A stretch of 64,000 nucleotides of DNA, taken from positions 87,730,001 through 87,794,000 of the forward strand of contig NC_077222.1 of NCBI RefSeq assembly GCF_024763615.1, written 5' to 3'. Made by a program: the position numbers and the translations under genes. The notes below the pieces were generated by a model. The model saw nothing but the letters and a program-made list of their open reading frames with translations. It did not search any database and was not told the DNA's origin. Positions within the stretch are counted from its first letter, which is position 1. Every line of letters starts with the position of its first letter. This DNA comes from Phlebotomus papatasi. Lineage: Eukaryota; Arthropoda; Insecta; Diptera; Psychodidae. This document shows positions 23,907-34,783 of the stretch, in pieces.

Positions 23907-26900
23907 ATGTCAACCATGGACTTGAAAATCACGCGAACCAGCCTGGTGGGAAGCATAAATCGCATTGAGGAATACATTGACAGGCTCACCATCGAGGAAA
24001 AAGAATTTCTGGGATTCAAGGGAAATATGGAGACTCAGGTCAAGATGGTGAAGTCAATCAAGGAAAGGTTCACGGCTATTCAGACTTCCATCATCGAGAA
24101 CCAAACTGAGGAGGCCGGTCGTCAGGATGAGAAAAACTATGCTCATGGCTTTTATACGAGGTGTGATCGTCTTATTGCAGCGATTCAGAGCATTATCCGT
24201 GAACTTCCTGGCAGTGCAACAGATGAGGATGACGCCAAGACATCTCTTCCTGCCGATATGATGCGGTTCATGACGTCATTTTTGAATCAATCAGAGCTAC
24301 GTCATCAGCAGCAAATGGATCTTCTGCTCAACACTCTAACAGGCGCAGCAAGTATTAATAATCAAAATAATGTTCAATTGAATGCTCCTGCCCCTGTTAG
24401 TAAACTACCGCAAAAAAACCTCCCCACTTTTGATGGCAAGTTCTCGTCATGGTTTTCATTCAAAGACCGTTTTACGTCTTCAGTAATAAATTTTCCTGGT
24501 ATTTCTGATGTCCAGCGATTAGATTATTTGACTTCCGCGGTCTCAGGGGCTGCCGCATCCGCGATTAAGAACATTGCAATAACAGATGCTAACTTCCAAG
24601 TCGCTTGGAACATTTTGATCGATAAGTTTGAGCGTAAAAATGATATTATTACTGACCATATCAAAACCTTCTTCTCCATGCCACGTGTCACTCCTAGTCA
24701 TCCCGAAGCCATTCATGAGATTACAAATATATTTTCTGAGCATACAATGGCATTGGATGCCATTAATGTGACACAAAGAGATCCATGGCTTATCGAATTT
24801 GCACTCGGGCGCTTAGATTCTGAATCTCGAGTTCTTTGGGGAAGGCAAATAGGAAATGATGTGCCTACATTAGATCAATTTTCCAAATTTCTTAATCAAA
24901 GATGTGTCGATCACCGAAATTCCAATCCAGACCCTGTCAAGACCAATCAAACCTCCACAACTAATCCACGCCAATCATTTAACAAGTCCTCAAATTCTCG
25001 CAAATCCGCCAATGCTCTTGCCACTGCTGCGACTCCATCCAATTCCTCTAATTGCCGATTTTGCCAAGAATCGCCACACGGCTTATTTAAGTGTGCGAAA
25101 TTCTTGTGCCTGCCCGCGGAGGAGAAGTTCCAGGCTGTTAAACGGCTCAGTCTCTGTCGCAATTGCTTCGCCACCCACATGACCCACACATGCACCTACC
25201 ATAAATGCCAAAAGTGTCATGGGCGGCACAATACCTTGCTCCACGATCACTATGCTTCTGCCACTCAGGATTCCTCTGGTACTTCTACGTCCAAATCTGG
25301 GTCCCTTCCTGCTGCTAAGAATAAACCCTCGTCCGGTCCTGCCTCGGATGATTCTGGTTCCCCCAATGTTTTGGCCGTCAGTACATCATTTGAGAATCAA
25401 CTCTCTGATTCTCCTCCAAAGATTTTCCTTGCTACTGCGCTTGTGAATGTACTTACTTCCAATGGAGGAACTGTCCCATGCCGTCTAGTCCTAGACGGAG
25501 CAGCCCAAGTGAACGTGATGACGACAGAGTTATATTCCCGACTCAATCTGCCTAAATTCCCTGCCAATCTCAACATTTCGGGAATAAATGAGAACCGTTC
25601 AAAGGCCAAGTTCTACGTACAGGCAACTATTCTCTCAAGAATGTCTGATACGTCCTTCTCATTTAAGTGCTTTGTCCTGCCCAGAATTGCTGGAAATATT
25701 CCGAACTGGGATGTTGATACTTCCGCTATTGAAATGCCTCAGCATGTTCAGCTTGCCGATCCCTCATGGTCAGTACAACACCCAGTTGACCTTTTGTTAT
25801 GTGGAAACCCATACTGGGCCAGCTGGCTAAATGACTCGATCTCATTGGGTACGGGACTCCCATTGCTTAAAGAAACGGTGTTTGGGTACGTCGTTGTTGG
25901 GGAGCACGAGCCAGTGCCTCCCCCTGAGGAGCATGACAGCGTTTGCCTATCCACTACAGCTCTCAATGAGACACTACGTCGTTTTTGGGAGATTGAGAGT
26001 CTGCCCGCTGATGAAGATATCACTGATGACCAACTTGCTGCAGAGCACCATTTTCAAACTACCCACACTCGCAATTCGGAAGGTCGTTTCGTAGTACAAT
26101 TACCGTTCCGTGAAAATCCAAATGCTTTAGGTGATTCACGTTCATTAGCGATCCGACAACTCTTGGCACTTGAAAGAAGATTTGAAAAGAATCCCGAGCT
26201 TCGCACCCTATATGGAGAGGTCATGAATGAACAGCTCAAAAATGGCTGGGTTGAGCCTGTTCCTGCTGGGTCTCACCCCTCTTCCACTTATTATATGCCT
26301 CACCATGGAGTGCTGAAGAACTCAACAACTACGAAGCTCCGCATTGTTTTTAATGCGAGTGCGAAGACATCAAATGGCGTGTGTCTTAATAATTTATTGC
26401 GGGTGGGCCCCGCAGTTCAGCCAACTTTGGCGGAAATCTTGTTGCGTTTTCGACGCCATCAGTTTGCTCTCACTGCAGATATTAGTAGGATGTATTTGCA
26501 AGTGATTTTGGACCCATCTCATACGGATTTCCAACGTTTTGTTTGGCGTCCCGATAAGTCTCAGCGCATACAGGAGTTCAGAGTCACTCGTGTCTGTTTT
26601 GGGGTGGCCTCTAGTCCGTTCTTGGCTACTAGAGCATTGCTGCAATTGGCCATGGATAATCAACAGTCACATCCTCTTGCTTCTCAAGCTCTTCGAACTT
26701 CCTTTTATGTTGATGACTGTCTTCTGTCCATAAATACTCTTGAAGAAGGCATCACCACGCAGTTACAACTTCTTGAAGTACTGCAAGGTGCAGGGTTTAA
26801 TCTTGCAAAATGGACCAGCAATCACCCCCAATTGACGCCATCTTGTGCCACAGATGTCCGAGGTGATGTTAGCATCGGGGAGAGCCTGTCTAGTGCTCTT

Positions 26901-29348
26901 GGTCTTCGGTGGGATCCCCACTCAGATTGCTTCAAATTTATTTGTCCGATTCCTCTTTCGGAAGAGTGCAAGACAAAAAGGCAAATGACAGCGGCCATTG
27001 CTCGATTATTCGATCCTATTGGTCTTGTGGGTCCAATTATCTCAGAAGCCAAAATCCTACTTCAAGAAGTACATCGTAAAACCAAAGGTTGGGATGACGA
27101 ATTTCCAGAAGAACTCTCTAAACCTTGGAGAGATTATGTGAGTGAACTGCAGCATATTGCTGAGATTACAGTTCCCAGGTGGATCTCTTCTATTTCCAAT
27201 CCCTGCAGAATTGAATTACACCTTTTTTGCGACGCTAGCTTAAAGGCATATGGAGCAGTGGCATACCTCATCACTGAAGATTCTAAGGGCAATCGATGTT
27301 CCAGATTATTATCCTCTAAGTCTCGAGTAGCCCCATTGAAGCCACCTCTGACCATTCCTCGTCTTGAGCTGTGTGGAGCCCATTTAGCCGGGGAGCTAGC
27401 CTGTAAATTGCGTAGCATTTACTCCCCTGCAGACACGTACTTTTGGTGTGATTCCATGGTGGTCTTGCACTGGCTGCACAACACCACCGAGAATTACAAA
27501 ATCTTCGTTGGCAAGCGTGTGAAAGAGATCTTGGAGATGTCAAGCATATCTCAGTGGCGTCACGTGCCCACAAAAGTAAATCCAGCAGATCTTATATCAC
27601 GTGGTGCAACTCCAAGGCAATTGGCAGACTCCGCTTTATGGTGGGATGGGCCAACATGGCTCACAGAATCTCAGGATTCTTGGCCACCGAAATTTAACAA
27701 GAACTTGTACAGCTTCACAGACAATACAGTTCTCATAACGAACGCACCACAACGAGATGAACGGTCTTCCGTTCTCTCTATGTTCTTGGATCGTTATTCT
27801 TCATTGCACAAACTCAAATGCATCATAGTGCAATGGCTTCGCATCATCAAACGGTCTGTACCTGAAGGAACTCGACACTTTGGTCCAATATCTCCAGAGG
27901 AATTGGAAAAGGGACTTAAGGTTCTCATTCGCATGGATCAAGGAGAGAATTTTCCGGGTTTAGCTCAACTTCTAGAAGCCCGGAAAGACATTCGGCGATC
28001 AAAATGGAAGAATTTATCTTCTCTCACTCTCTTTGTCGATTCTGATGGTCTCATTCGCGTTGGTGGTAGATTAGAACGATCTGATGAACCCTTTCAAGCT
28101 AAACACCCAATACTTCTTCCGAAGTCTCGTTTGACGGATCGTATTATTGAAAAGGAGCATCAGATTCAGCTTCACGCAGGACCCTCACTTCTTCTGGCCA
28201 CAGTTCGTCAACGGTATTGGCCAGTTGGTGGTCGAAATGCAGCAAGAAAAATTGTGCATCGATGCGTTAGATGCACACGTGCAAACCCCATGCCCCTTAC
28301 TCAGCTTATGGGACAATTACCACCTTTTCGAGTGAAGTTATTTAGGCCCTTTCAATGTACTGGAGTAGACTATGCTGGCCCATTGAAGTACCGCCCCGCT
28401 GTAACCCGGGGATTAGCCCAAAGAAATGCTGGTGTGTACGTGGGCTACATTGCAGTCTTTGTCTGCATGGCCAGTAAGGCTATTCATTTAGAATTTGTGA
28501 CTAGCCTCTCCGCTGAAGCTTTTTTAGCAGCGTTTCGACGTTTCGCCGCTAGAAGGGGCACTCCTCGTCACATGTTCTCTGATCATGGGAAGAATTTTGA
28601 AGGAGCGGTTCGTGAAATCACACGGCTGTATCAGCAAGAAAACTTCCAGCAATCAGTCCAAGAGGCAACGGCAGAACAGGGTATAATATGGCATTTTAAC
28701 CCTCCGAGGGCTCCTCATCATGGGGGTTTATGGGAAGCATGCGTGAAGGGAGTGAAACATCATCTCAATCGTGTGTCCATGCATGCTACCCTTTCTTACG
28801 AAGAAATGTGCACTACTTTGTGCCAGATCGAAGCGGTACTAAATAGTCGGCCCATATGCTTGCTGTCTACTGACCCAAATGAACAATCTTATTTAACGCC
28901 GGGTCATTTCCTGACCGGAACCGCAGGGAACGCACCGCCTGATCCTGATATGTCTCAGGTGCCCATCAATCGCTTATCATGTTGGCAACTTTGCCAAGAA
29001 CGGGCCCAGGCATTCGGAAGAAAGTTCAGATTGCTGTACTTGAACACTCTTCAGCAGAGGACGAAGTGGCGAAGCAATGAGCCTAACATCAACCCTGAAG
29101 AAGTGGTTCTAATTTTGGATGAAACTCAGAGTGGAGAAAGGAAATGGGTCTTGGGTCAAGTTGAGTCAGTGACACTGGGCGAGGATGGATTTGCGCGCGT
29201 TCTTTCAGTGCGTACATCAAAAGGAAGATATTCTAGAAGCATCACTAAAGTGGCGAGAATTTTCAAAGAGGATCCTGATCTTCTGTACTCCAACCAATCT
29301 ATGGATCAGTTGGAGCACACCGGGGAGCATGTTACGGCGCAATCTTAA
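23907..29348 (+). CDS. BEL/Pao Gag-Pol polyprotein, 1813 aa, uninterrupted
   Basis: One frame encodes the structural and enzymatic proteins that copy the element through RNA and insert it. Visible in order: a DUF1759-type Gag region (about 165-330); three zinc-knuckle-like clusters, C383/C386/H391/C396, C417/C420/H424/C429 and C434/C437/H441/H446; an aspartic protease with LVLDGAAQVN (D530); reverse transcriptase with D858 and YVDD (934-937); RNase H with D1109, E1154 and D1182; and integrase with the zinc pair H1418/H1423-C1453/C1456 and catalytic D1488, D1559 and E1610. A C-terminal DUF5641-like domain (about 1715-1785) follows. The start ATG is the first in frame after the PBS. The last codons and the stop lie inside the 3' LTR. 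The only odd residue is the protease DGA in place of the usual D-S/T-G/A. Confidence 0.95.
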   Translation: MSTMDLKITRTSLVGSINRIEEYIDRLTIEEKEFLGFKGNMETQVKMVKSIKERFTAIQTSIIENQTEEAGRQDEKNYAHGFYTRCDRLIAAIQSIIRELPGSATDEDDAKTSLPADMMRFMTSFLNQSELRHQQQMDLLLNTLTGAASINNQNNVQLNAPAPVSKLPQKNLPTFDGKFSSWFSFKDRFTSSVINFPGISDVQRLDYLTSAVSGAAASAIKNIAITDANFQVAWNILIDKFERKNDIITDHIKTFFSMPRVTPSHPEAIHEITNIFSEHTMALDAINVTQRDPWLIEFALGRLDSESRVLWGRQIGNDVPTLDQFSKFLNQRCVDHRNSNPDPVKTNQTSTTNPRQSFNKSSNSRKSANALATAATPSNSSNCRFCQESPHGLFKCAKFLCLPAEEKFQAVKRLSLCRNCFATHMTHTCTYHKCQKCHGRHNTLLHDHYASATQDSSGTSTSKSGSLPAAKNKPSSGPASDDSGSPNVLAVSTSFENQLSDSPPKIFLATALVNVLTSNGGTVPCRLVLDGAAQVNVMTTELYSRLNLPKFPANLNISGINENRSKAKFYVQATILSRMSDTSFSFKCFVLPRIAGNIPNWDVDTSAIEMPQHVQLADPSWSVQHPVDLLLCGNPYWASWLNDSISLGTGLPLLKETVFGYVVVGEHEPVPPPEEHDSVCLSTTALNETLRRFWEIESLPADEDITDDQLAAEHHFQTTHTRNSEGRFVVQLPFRENPNALGDSRSLAIRQLLALERRFEKNPELRTLYGEVMNEQLKNGWVEPVPAGSHPSSTYYMPHHGVLKNSTTTKLRIVFNASAKTSNGVCLNNLLRVGPAVQPTLAEILLRFRRHQFALTADISRMYLQVILDPSHTDFQRFVWRPDKSQRIQEFRVTRVCFGVASSPFLATRALLQLAMDNQQSHPLASQALRTSFYVDDCLLSINTLEEGITTQLQLLEVLQGAGFNLAKWTSNHPQLTPSCATDVRGDVSIGESLSSALGLRWDPHSDCFKFICPIPLSEECKTKRQMTAAIARLFDPIGLVGPIISEAKILLQEVHRKTKGWDDEFPEELSKPWRDYVSELQHIAEITVPRWISSISNPCRIELHLFCDASLKAYGAVAYLITEDSKGNRCSRLLSSKSRVAPLKPPLTIPRLELCGAHLAGELACKLRSIYSPADTYFWCDSMVVLHWLHNTTENYKIFVGKRVKEILEMSSISQWRHVPTKVNPADLISRGATPRQLADSALWWDGPTWLTESQDSWPPKFNKNLYSFTDNTVLITNAPQRDERSSVLSMFLDRYSSLHKLKCIIVQWLRIIKRSVPEGTRHFGPISPEELEKGLKVLIRMDQGENFPGLAQLLEARKDIRRSKWKNLSSLTLFVDSDGLIRVGGRLERSDEPFQAKHPILLPKSRLTDRIIEKEHQIQLHAGPSLLLATVRQRYWPVGGRNAARKIVHRCVRCTRANPMPLTQLMGQLPPFRVKLFRPFQCTGVDYAGPLKYRPAVTRGLAQRNAGVYVGYIAVFVCMASKAIHLEFVTSLSAEAFLAAFRRFAARRGTPRHMFSDHGKNFEGAVREITRLYQQENFQQSVQEATAEQGIIWHFNPPRAPHHGGLWEACVKGVKHHLNRVSMHATLSYEEMCTTLCQIEAVLNSRPICLLSTDPNEQSYLTPGHFLTGTAGNAPPDPDMSQVPINRLSCWQLCQERAQAFGRKFRLLYLNTLQQRTKWRSNEPNINPEEVVLILDETQSGERKWVLGQVESVTLGEDGFARVLSVRTSKGRYSRSITKVARIFKEDPDLLYSNQSMDQLEHTGEHVTAQS

Positions 29349-30047
29349 TTTTTTAGCGCAATTGCAAAGATTGGCGCGTGAATCGATGAGAATGGACTGT
29401 AAGCCAGTGGCGCTCATTTCATGCAAGTGGAGCACTGGCTAATGCGGGTTTTTTACTCCTCCCAAAGATCCCGCTAATCCTGATGCGCAATCGAGTTCCC
29501 AAAAATTACCATTTTTTCCTTCTATTCAGTCTCAAATAATCCATTGGCACAAGAGCATTCGAGTGAATTCCAAAATCAATTTATGTGAGAAAATTATTGT
29601 AAATTATTTATTAAGTTAAAGAAAATAAGTGGAAAGGATTGTAAAAATCAGTGAATTTATTTGGTGAACATTAAAAATTATTGGTGGTGGAACAAAGTGT
29701 TTTTTCATCAAAGTTTTTCGCCAACACGTGGGACCACGTGGAGTCTTTTAGAAGACACACATTTTCTGGACATCAGACGGAAAATCTGCCCATCGCGGGA
29801 AAATTTCGTCCATTCGACCGGATGGTTCGGTGGACAGGCAGATATTAATTTTCCGTATTTTTCTACCGTTTTTCAGGTAATTCAGTGGACTCCTTTCTGA
29901 GACTTTTGGGGCAATTTTTTTATCGTTCAATTATTTCATCTTCTTTAAGGTAATTGGGAAACTAAAGCACAGTCCGTGCAATCCATTCTAAAGTGGAATA
30001 CTTATACTTTTTCTACTACATTTTCCCAAGGTTTGTGTAACTGCACA
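29330..30047 (+). repeat. BEL 3' LTR
   Basis: 718 bp, TG...CA, apparently identical to the 5' LTR. It is immediately followed by GAAAC, the target duplication. The gag-pol frame ends 19 bases inside it. The polypurine primer just upstream is weak (CCGGGGAGCA) because that stretch is coding. Confidence 0.93.
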
Positions 30048-30085
30048 GAAACATTCGCCAATAAAAAACTTATTGCTGAACAATA

Positions 30086-32690
30086 AATCAAAAAGTATTA
30101 AAATTAAATCATGTATAACCAAAATTAAAGCTTTAAGAGGATTTTCTCGAATTAATTTAAATTCTTTCACTGAATTACTAGTAAAAATGTTTTGAAAAAT
30201 AATATTTTACTCATATTTCTGTCATAGGTAGGAAGCATTTCAGTGAAGTTTACCCAATCAAATAAATAAAATTGTTAATTCATTGGAAAAATATGTATTA
30301 TATTGAAAAAAAATTAATATTTCACAACCAGTGAGCCATTCATTTAATGTGAAAAATCAGTTATAAATGCCATAAAACAACTGGTTAGTAAGGATTATTT
30401 TAACCATTAAAAGAATTATATTGAATATCATTCTGTAAAAATGGTCAGTAAAAATATCAACAAAAACTTATAGAAAAAATATATTAAATTAACATTTTAT
30501 TTTGAATTGACCAAGCGTGATTTTATTTTATACTTTAGATTTTATTACTGACGAAATTAAATTTATTTCTAACATTATGTGTTCTTTTGCTGGCTCAAAT
30601 TGAGTTATAATGTAATGTAGTGTAATATGTAATGTTGTTGCTGTACAATTTTGTTTTTAATTCAGAATAGATTTACAATTTTAAATCAAATTCGATTTGT
30701 TGCCAATTTTTCTGACCAGAACAAATTTCCTACTGACCAAATTACAAAGTATATTGATCAAAAATGTTATTCCAATACTAAATAAATTGCGATTGGTGTA
30801 GAAATTTTTGCCAAGTCTCTATCTCAACATGTTCAAAATAATCCCCAAATCCTTTCTATAAAAAAAAAAGTGTTTCATCACCCATTTTATTAAAAATTTA
30901 TTCCAATTTTGATAAACTCCAATTTCAATTCCTTTGGCAACTGAATCCAGTGTAATTGGATTCCCAGTTTTGAAATAAAAATAACTTTTGGATCATCGCA
31001 CTTGTTGAAATCCACAAATAATCCTTCAAAGAAAAAAACTCAATGTGCATTTATGAAGTATGACTGTTCTATTTATCTGAAATTCTTCCAATTCCTCAAT
31101 GATATTTTTCCCCAAAGTATTTGACTTTCGCATGGCGGGGGCAGGAAACAGCAAAAAGCGCGATATTGAAGTGCTTCCTACTGATCTCAACTAAACGATT
31201 TTGCAGGATTGTTGGTTGGAAAAAAAAATACATAGCACTGAAGAGGAACATGAAAGGGAAGGAAATTTTGCAAAATTACATTCACCCATCATGTGTGTAC
31301 ATTGTTATGGGCTACGATTATTCTTCCATATCATCTCCCTTGGATATTCCATAGCATAGAAATTTCATTTAAATTCTGAGCATACCACCAGCAACAAACT
31401 GCCTCATGCCAAGCGATATTGCAAAGGAGAACTCGTCAATTCTTATAATCTCCCACCCATTTCACCTTTGCCCCCATGTATCGATGAATGTTGGTAGCAT
31501 TTGAAAATCCTCTGGTATGAGGTTGAAGTTAATTTCAATTTGTCTAACGATAAATTGTAAAACAACGCACCACCAGGCGCCTCCATTGAACATGCCCTGT
31601 GCTAAATTTCAGCCTCTCCCTCATCCCAGTCCACAATAGGTGTACAAGTGAACTTTTACTTGCCACAATTCAGAAGAGATAGCACACAGTTTAATACGTC
31701 GAATGATTGATTGCAATCTCGAAAATAACACGTTTCCACACCTTCCGTTTCGTGTATGGAATTTAACATACATCCTCAAATACCCAGGGAGTTCCCCCGA
31801 TCAATGGGAAAAACCCTGAATTTATTCGTTCCTAGCCAACCAATTATATACATAGAGTTGGGAAAGGGATTGCTATAACAGACACCTCCGCATCCCATAC
31901 CCCATACTCCTTAAATTTTCGAAAGTATATATGCATTTTAACTTGGGGTTGAACAATTTCAAGACTTTTCAGATTTTGCTGTAACAAGAAAACTTGCATA
32001 TCATAAACACAAGAGTCCTGATTTATGGCACAATCAACCTTAAGCTATAAATTCATTCTAACACGCAACATTCTTCAGGTGTGGAACATTTTTGACTCTC
32101 CTCTCAAGAGGTATTTAGAGAAGCTTCTGCTCTGACTTTCAACTTAACTTCCTGGAGGATATATGGGCGGATTTTGTGAAATATTTCAACAAATATGAAG
32201 ATACAAAGGGAGTGAGTAGTACCCTACTAAAAACATATATTTAGTTAGGTGTGAAAATTATTACCTACAGCTTCAATTAACCCATCTCTCAAAAACACCC
32301 TCTTTACTAAACGTGAGTAAATATGTATGCCACATTAATTGTGAATGAACACGACAGATATAGAAAATTTATAGTTTTCATCTATAGGCTTTAAAAAACA
32401 ACTCAATGAATACAGTTTTATTATTTAATGAATTATACCTGGAAATAATTTAGGAAACACTAAAATTAATTATCAGAATGTTTGAATAGGGAAATTAATA
32501 TTTTGCGGCGATATTTCTTTATATACGGGTTGTAAAACCTAACCTCTCTAAATCAAAATATTTTACTTAAAATCAAAAATCTCGAGAGTAATTAAATTAA
32601 GCAGGGATTGCGAAGACAAAAAATATTTAAAACGTTTTTATGAATATTTATATATTAATATATCGATGCCGAAAAACATCAGGACAGATG
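30086..32690. other. Non-coding intron DNA after the BEL insertion
   Basis: AT-rich at first, more balanced from about 31100. No exon-like frame with splice sites was found. The single copy of CACCAGGCGCCTCCATTG at 31571-31588 is half of the hairpin seen at 7521-7560. Confidence 0.45.
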
Positions 32691-33290
32691 AAGTCCCAAA
32701 ATGCCGAAGTTCCGAAAGCCAAAATCCCGAACACCAAATCGTGAAAAGTCAAGATCCTTAAGAAACAAAATCGAGAATCGGTTGAAATCCCAAAAGCCAA
32801 AATCCCAAAAAGCCAAAATTCCGAAAGTCAAAATCCCGAACACCAAAATCACGAAAGCCAGAATCCCGAGACCCAAAAACCTAAATGGTCAAGATCCTAA
32901 TGCGGGCTTCAGACCTAAAGCGGTCTTCAAACTAGAGGTTTAGCTCTAGATTCAAGAAAGATCAAATGTACTTTTAAACTTTATTTATATTTAATTTTAT
33001 TCATTTCAAAGCGTCCGACCTTCAATACTGCTTGATACCATCCTCGTATTTTAAGCTAATACTGGTCTTGAACATCTTGAACTTAAACGGTAAGAGATAT
33101 CATATTCCGATCTTCGGTGTCACCTTATAAAATGGATCCCGCTGTAAAATCTCAAGACCAAAATCCCGATAAGGCCGAAATCCCGAATAGGCAAAATACC
33201 AATTGGATCAAAATCCCAAAAAGCCAAACTTTCTAACTTCAAAATCTCAAAAGGATCAAAATTCTGAAAGCCAAACAAACGTTAATAATC
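32691..33290. repeat. Degenerate CCAAAATCCCGAA tandem array, locus 2
   Basis: Two blocks (32691-32890 and 33135-33290) of imperfect 8- to 18-bp units such as AAAGCCAAAATCCCGAA and AAGTCAAAATCCCGAA. They are separated by about 240 bp that include the TTCAGACCTAA motif. The right side continues into GTCATAGCTACTCCCATGAT and TTTTCTGTGATTTTGGGAAA, shared with loci 1 and 4. An 80-codon frame here is just the repeat translated. Confidence 0.75.
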
Positions 33291-33379
33291 CGAGTTTTAA
33301 AATTGTCATAGCTACTCCCATGATAGTACCGGTGCGTAATAGTCACTGGAAAATTTTCTGTGATTTTGGGAAATTATTA

Positions 33380-34490
33380 GACATATTGACCTCAATTCTG
33401 AGACTATAATATCAAAATCGGAATAAAGAAAATTCAATATTTTGGTATTCTGGTATCAAAATATCAAGATGTCAAATCTATTAAATTTCTTCGAATCTTG
33501 AAATCTAAAACACAAGCTGTGTGGATATCAAGATTTGCAATTCTGGAAATTGAAGTTTGTTTTCTTAAAATAAATCCAAGAATCTCTCAGAGGTGCTTGG
33601 AATTTTCAAGATATACTAACAATTTGAAGAATTTCATGCGGAAATCGTTCTTCATGAGGAATATTTCTATAAGAGATGTTACAAAAAGAGAATTGCCTGC
33701 AAAAATACTTTGTTTGATTTTGGAATTTAATCGAAATGGTTGTATCACTAGATGTTCGTATCGAAGTACAACACCCTAAGATAACCTGCAAAAGACTCAT
33801 ATCTCGCATAAGAATATCACGGTTTATCACACATCACAAGATTGGTTTGCAATTCTTCTATTCCCTCGCATGGCCTCTCATTTATTGCTTAATACGTCCT
33901 ATAATTCATTTTCTCAATTTATGTGGCGCAATTTCAACAAATTTAACAGAGAAAGGAAGATATTTGTCAAATGTGACGTTTCATTAAGTGTGAAAATTTT
34001 GAAATCTTGGTTCATAGCTTATGTACATTTTAAGTAACATAAATATGCTTCGCGACAGAATATGAAATTTTGATCTTAGAAATATATGACAGCTTGAAAT
34101 TTTGATCTTGTTCTTGATCTCAGTATTGAAGCCATTGACGTCAATTCTGAGACCATAATCAAAATCAAGATCAAGCAAATTTTAAGATTTTGGTATTCTA
34201 ATATCAAAAAATCAAGCTTTAGATATCAAATTAGTAAACTGTCTTGGAATCTTGCTTTTTTGTGGAAAAATTGCTACAAATTCTGCAGGAAATAAATATC
34301 TTTGTTCAGAAGTGACGTTCAAGGTGACTTTTCGTTAAGTGTGGAAAATCCTGAAATCTTGCTTCTTAGCTAAAACATTTTGAGTTCCAAGAAAGCATCG
34401 CGTCAAAATATCAAGTCTTGATTTTGGAAATATTTTAGTTTTGATCTAGATCTTAGTCTCAGAATTGAGGTCAATAGCTCATATAATATA
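33380..34490. repeat. Imperfect direct repeats, about 350 and 750 bp apart
   Basis: GACCTCAATTCTGAGACTAT (33388) recurs as GACGTCAATTCTGAGACCAT (34138), and in inverted form near 34463. CATTAAGTGTGAAAATTTTG (near 33973) recurs as CGTTAAGTGTGGAAAATCC at 34333, about 350 bp later. The TTTTGGTATTCTGGTATCAA block follows both long copies. The whole is AT-rich and non-coding, likely a decayed mobile element with internal repeats. Confidence 0.5.
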
Positions 34491-34504
34491 ATATAATTTG
34501 GTCC

Positions 34505-34665
34505 GGAATTTTGAGTTTTGGGTTTTCGATATTTCGAGCTTTTAAGTTTCGGGATTTTGTCTTGTCAGTATTTTAGCTTTTCAGAATTTTGGCTTTTCAG
34601 AATTTTGACTTTTTGGGATTTTCACTTATCGGGATATTGGAGTTCGGGTTTCTGGCTTTTGATAT
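34505..34665. repeat. Degenerate CCAAAATCCCGAA tandem array, locus 3 (reverse orientation)
   Basis: Units such as TTTTGGCTTTTCAGAA and TTTCGGGATTTTG run in the complement orientation relative to locus 2. It starts beside AATTTGGTCCGG, a flank related to the one next to locus 4 (AATTTGGTCCCTTAGACCGG at 39289). Confidence 0.7.
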
Positions 34666-34783
34666 TTTTGCTTGCACCACTATAAAACACATCATCTCGA
34701 GATATTTTCTATTTCTCCCCAAACCCTCCCGTCCCCCTCCTAAATCATGTTATTTAAAATTTTCTTAAGGAAAAAGAAAGCTA

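Larger units (their letters stand above)
22888..30047 (+). mobile_element. BEL/Pao LTR retrotransposon, apparently full length
   Basis: This is a complete element in the sense direction of dpr. It has LTRs at 22888-23605 and 29330-30047, both TG...CA and 718 bp, a PBS region, a single gag-pol frame, and GAAAC duplicated at 22883-22887 and 30048-30052. Reading the two LTRs side by side I see no difference, and frames translated from them are identical, so insertion was recent. The domain order protease, RT, RNase H, integrase with a DUF1759-type Gag places it in BEL/Pao. There is no env-like frame. The internal part is clearly richer in G+C than the flanks. The 5' end carries a 247-bp duplication (see separate entry). 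Confidence 0.95.
22716..30085. repeat. Foldback repeat of the GAAACGTT group, locus 4, split by the BEL element
   Basis: The left arm has AATAAGTTTTTATTGGCCAA at 22719. After the BEL element, the right side resumes with GAAACATTCGCCAATAAAAA and CTTATT, its complement. Just before the BEL element stands GAGGAAGGTTCCAACCAAGG, the block characteristic of this group. The BEL target site GAAAC is the GAAAC of the group's core. The foldback was therefore present first. Confidence 0.65.

Noticed and set aside
29217..29442. Small frames overlapping the 3' end of gag-pol as an accessory or envelope gene
   Set aside because: They are shadow frames of gag-pol running into the LTR, with no signal peptide or membrane segment.
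33498..33779. Frame containing AVWISRF as the missing dpr strand
   Set aside because: It lacks the RHRDIHLLTVG continuation and proper splice sites. The true microexon was found at 61250-61296.
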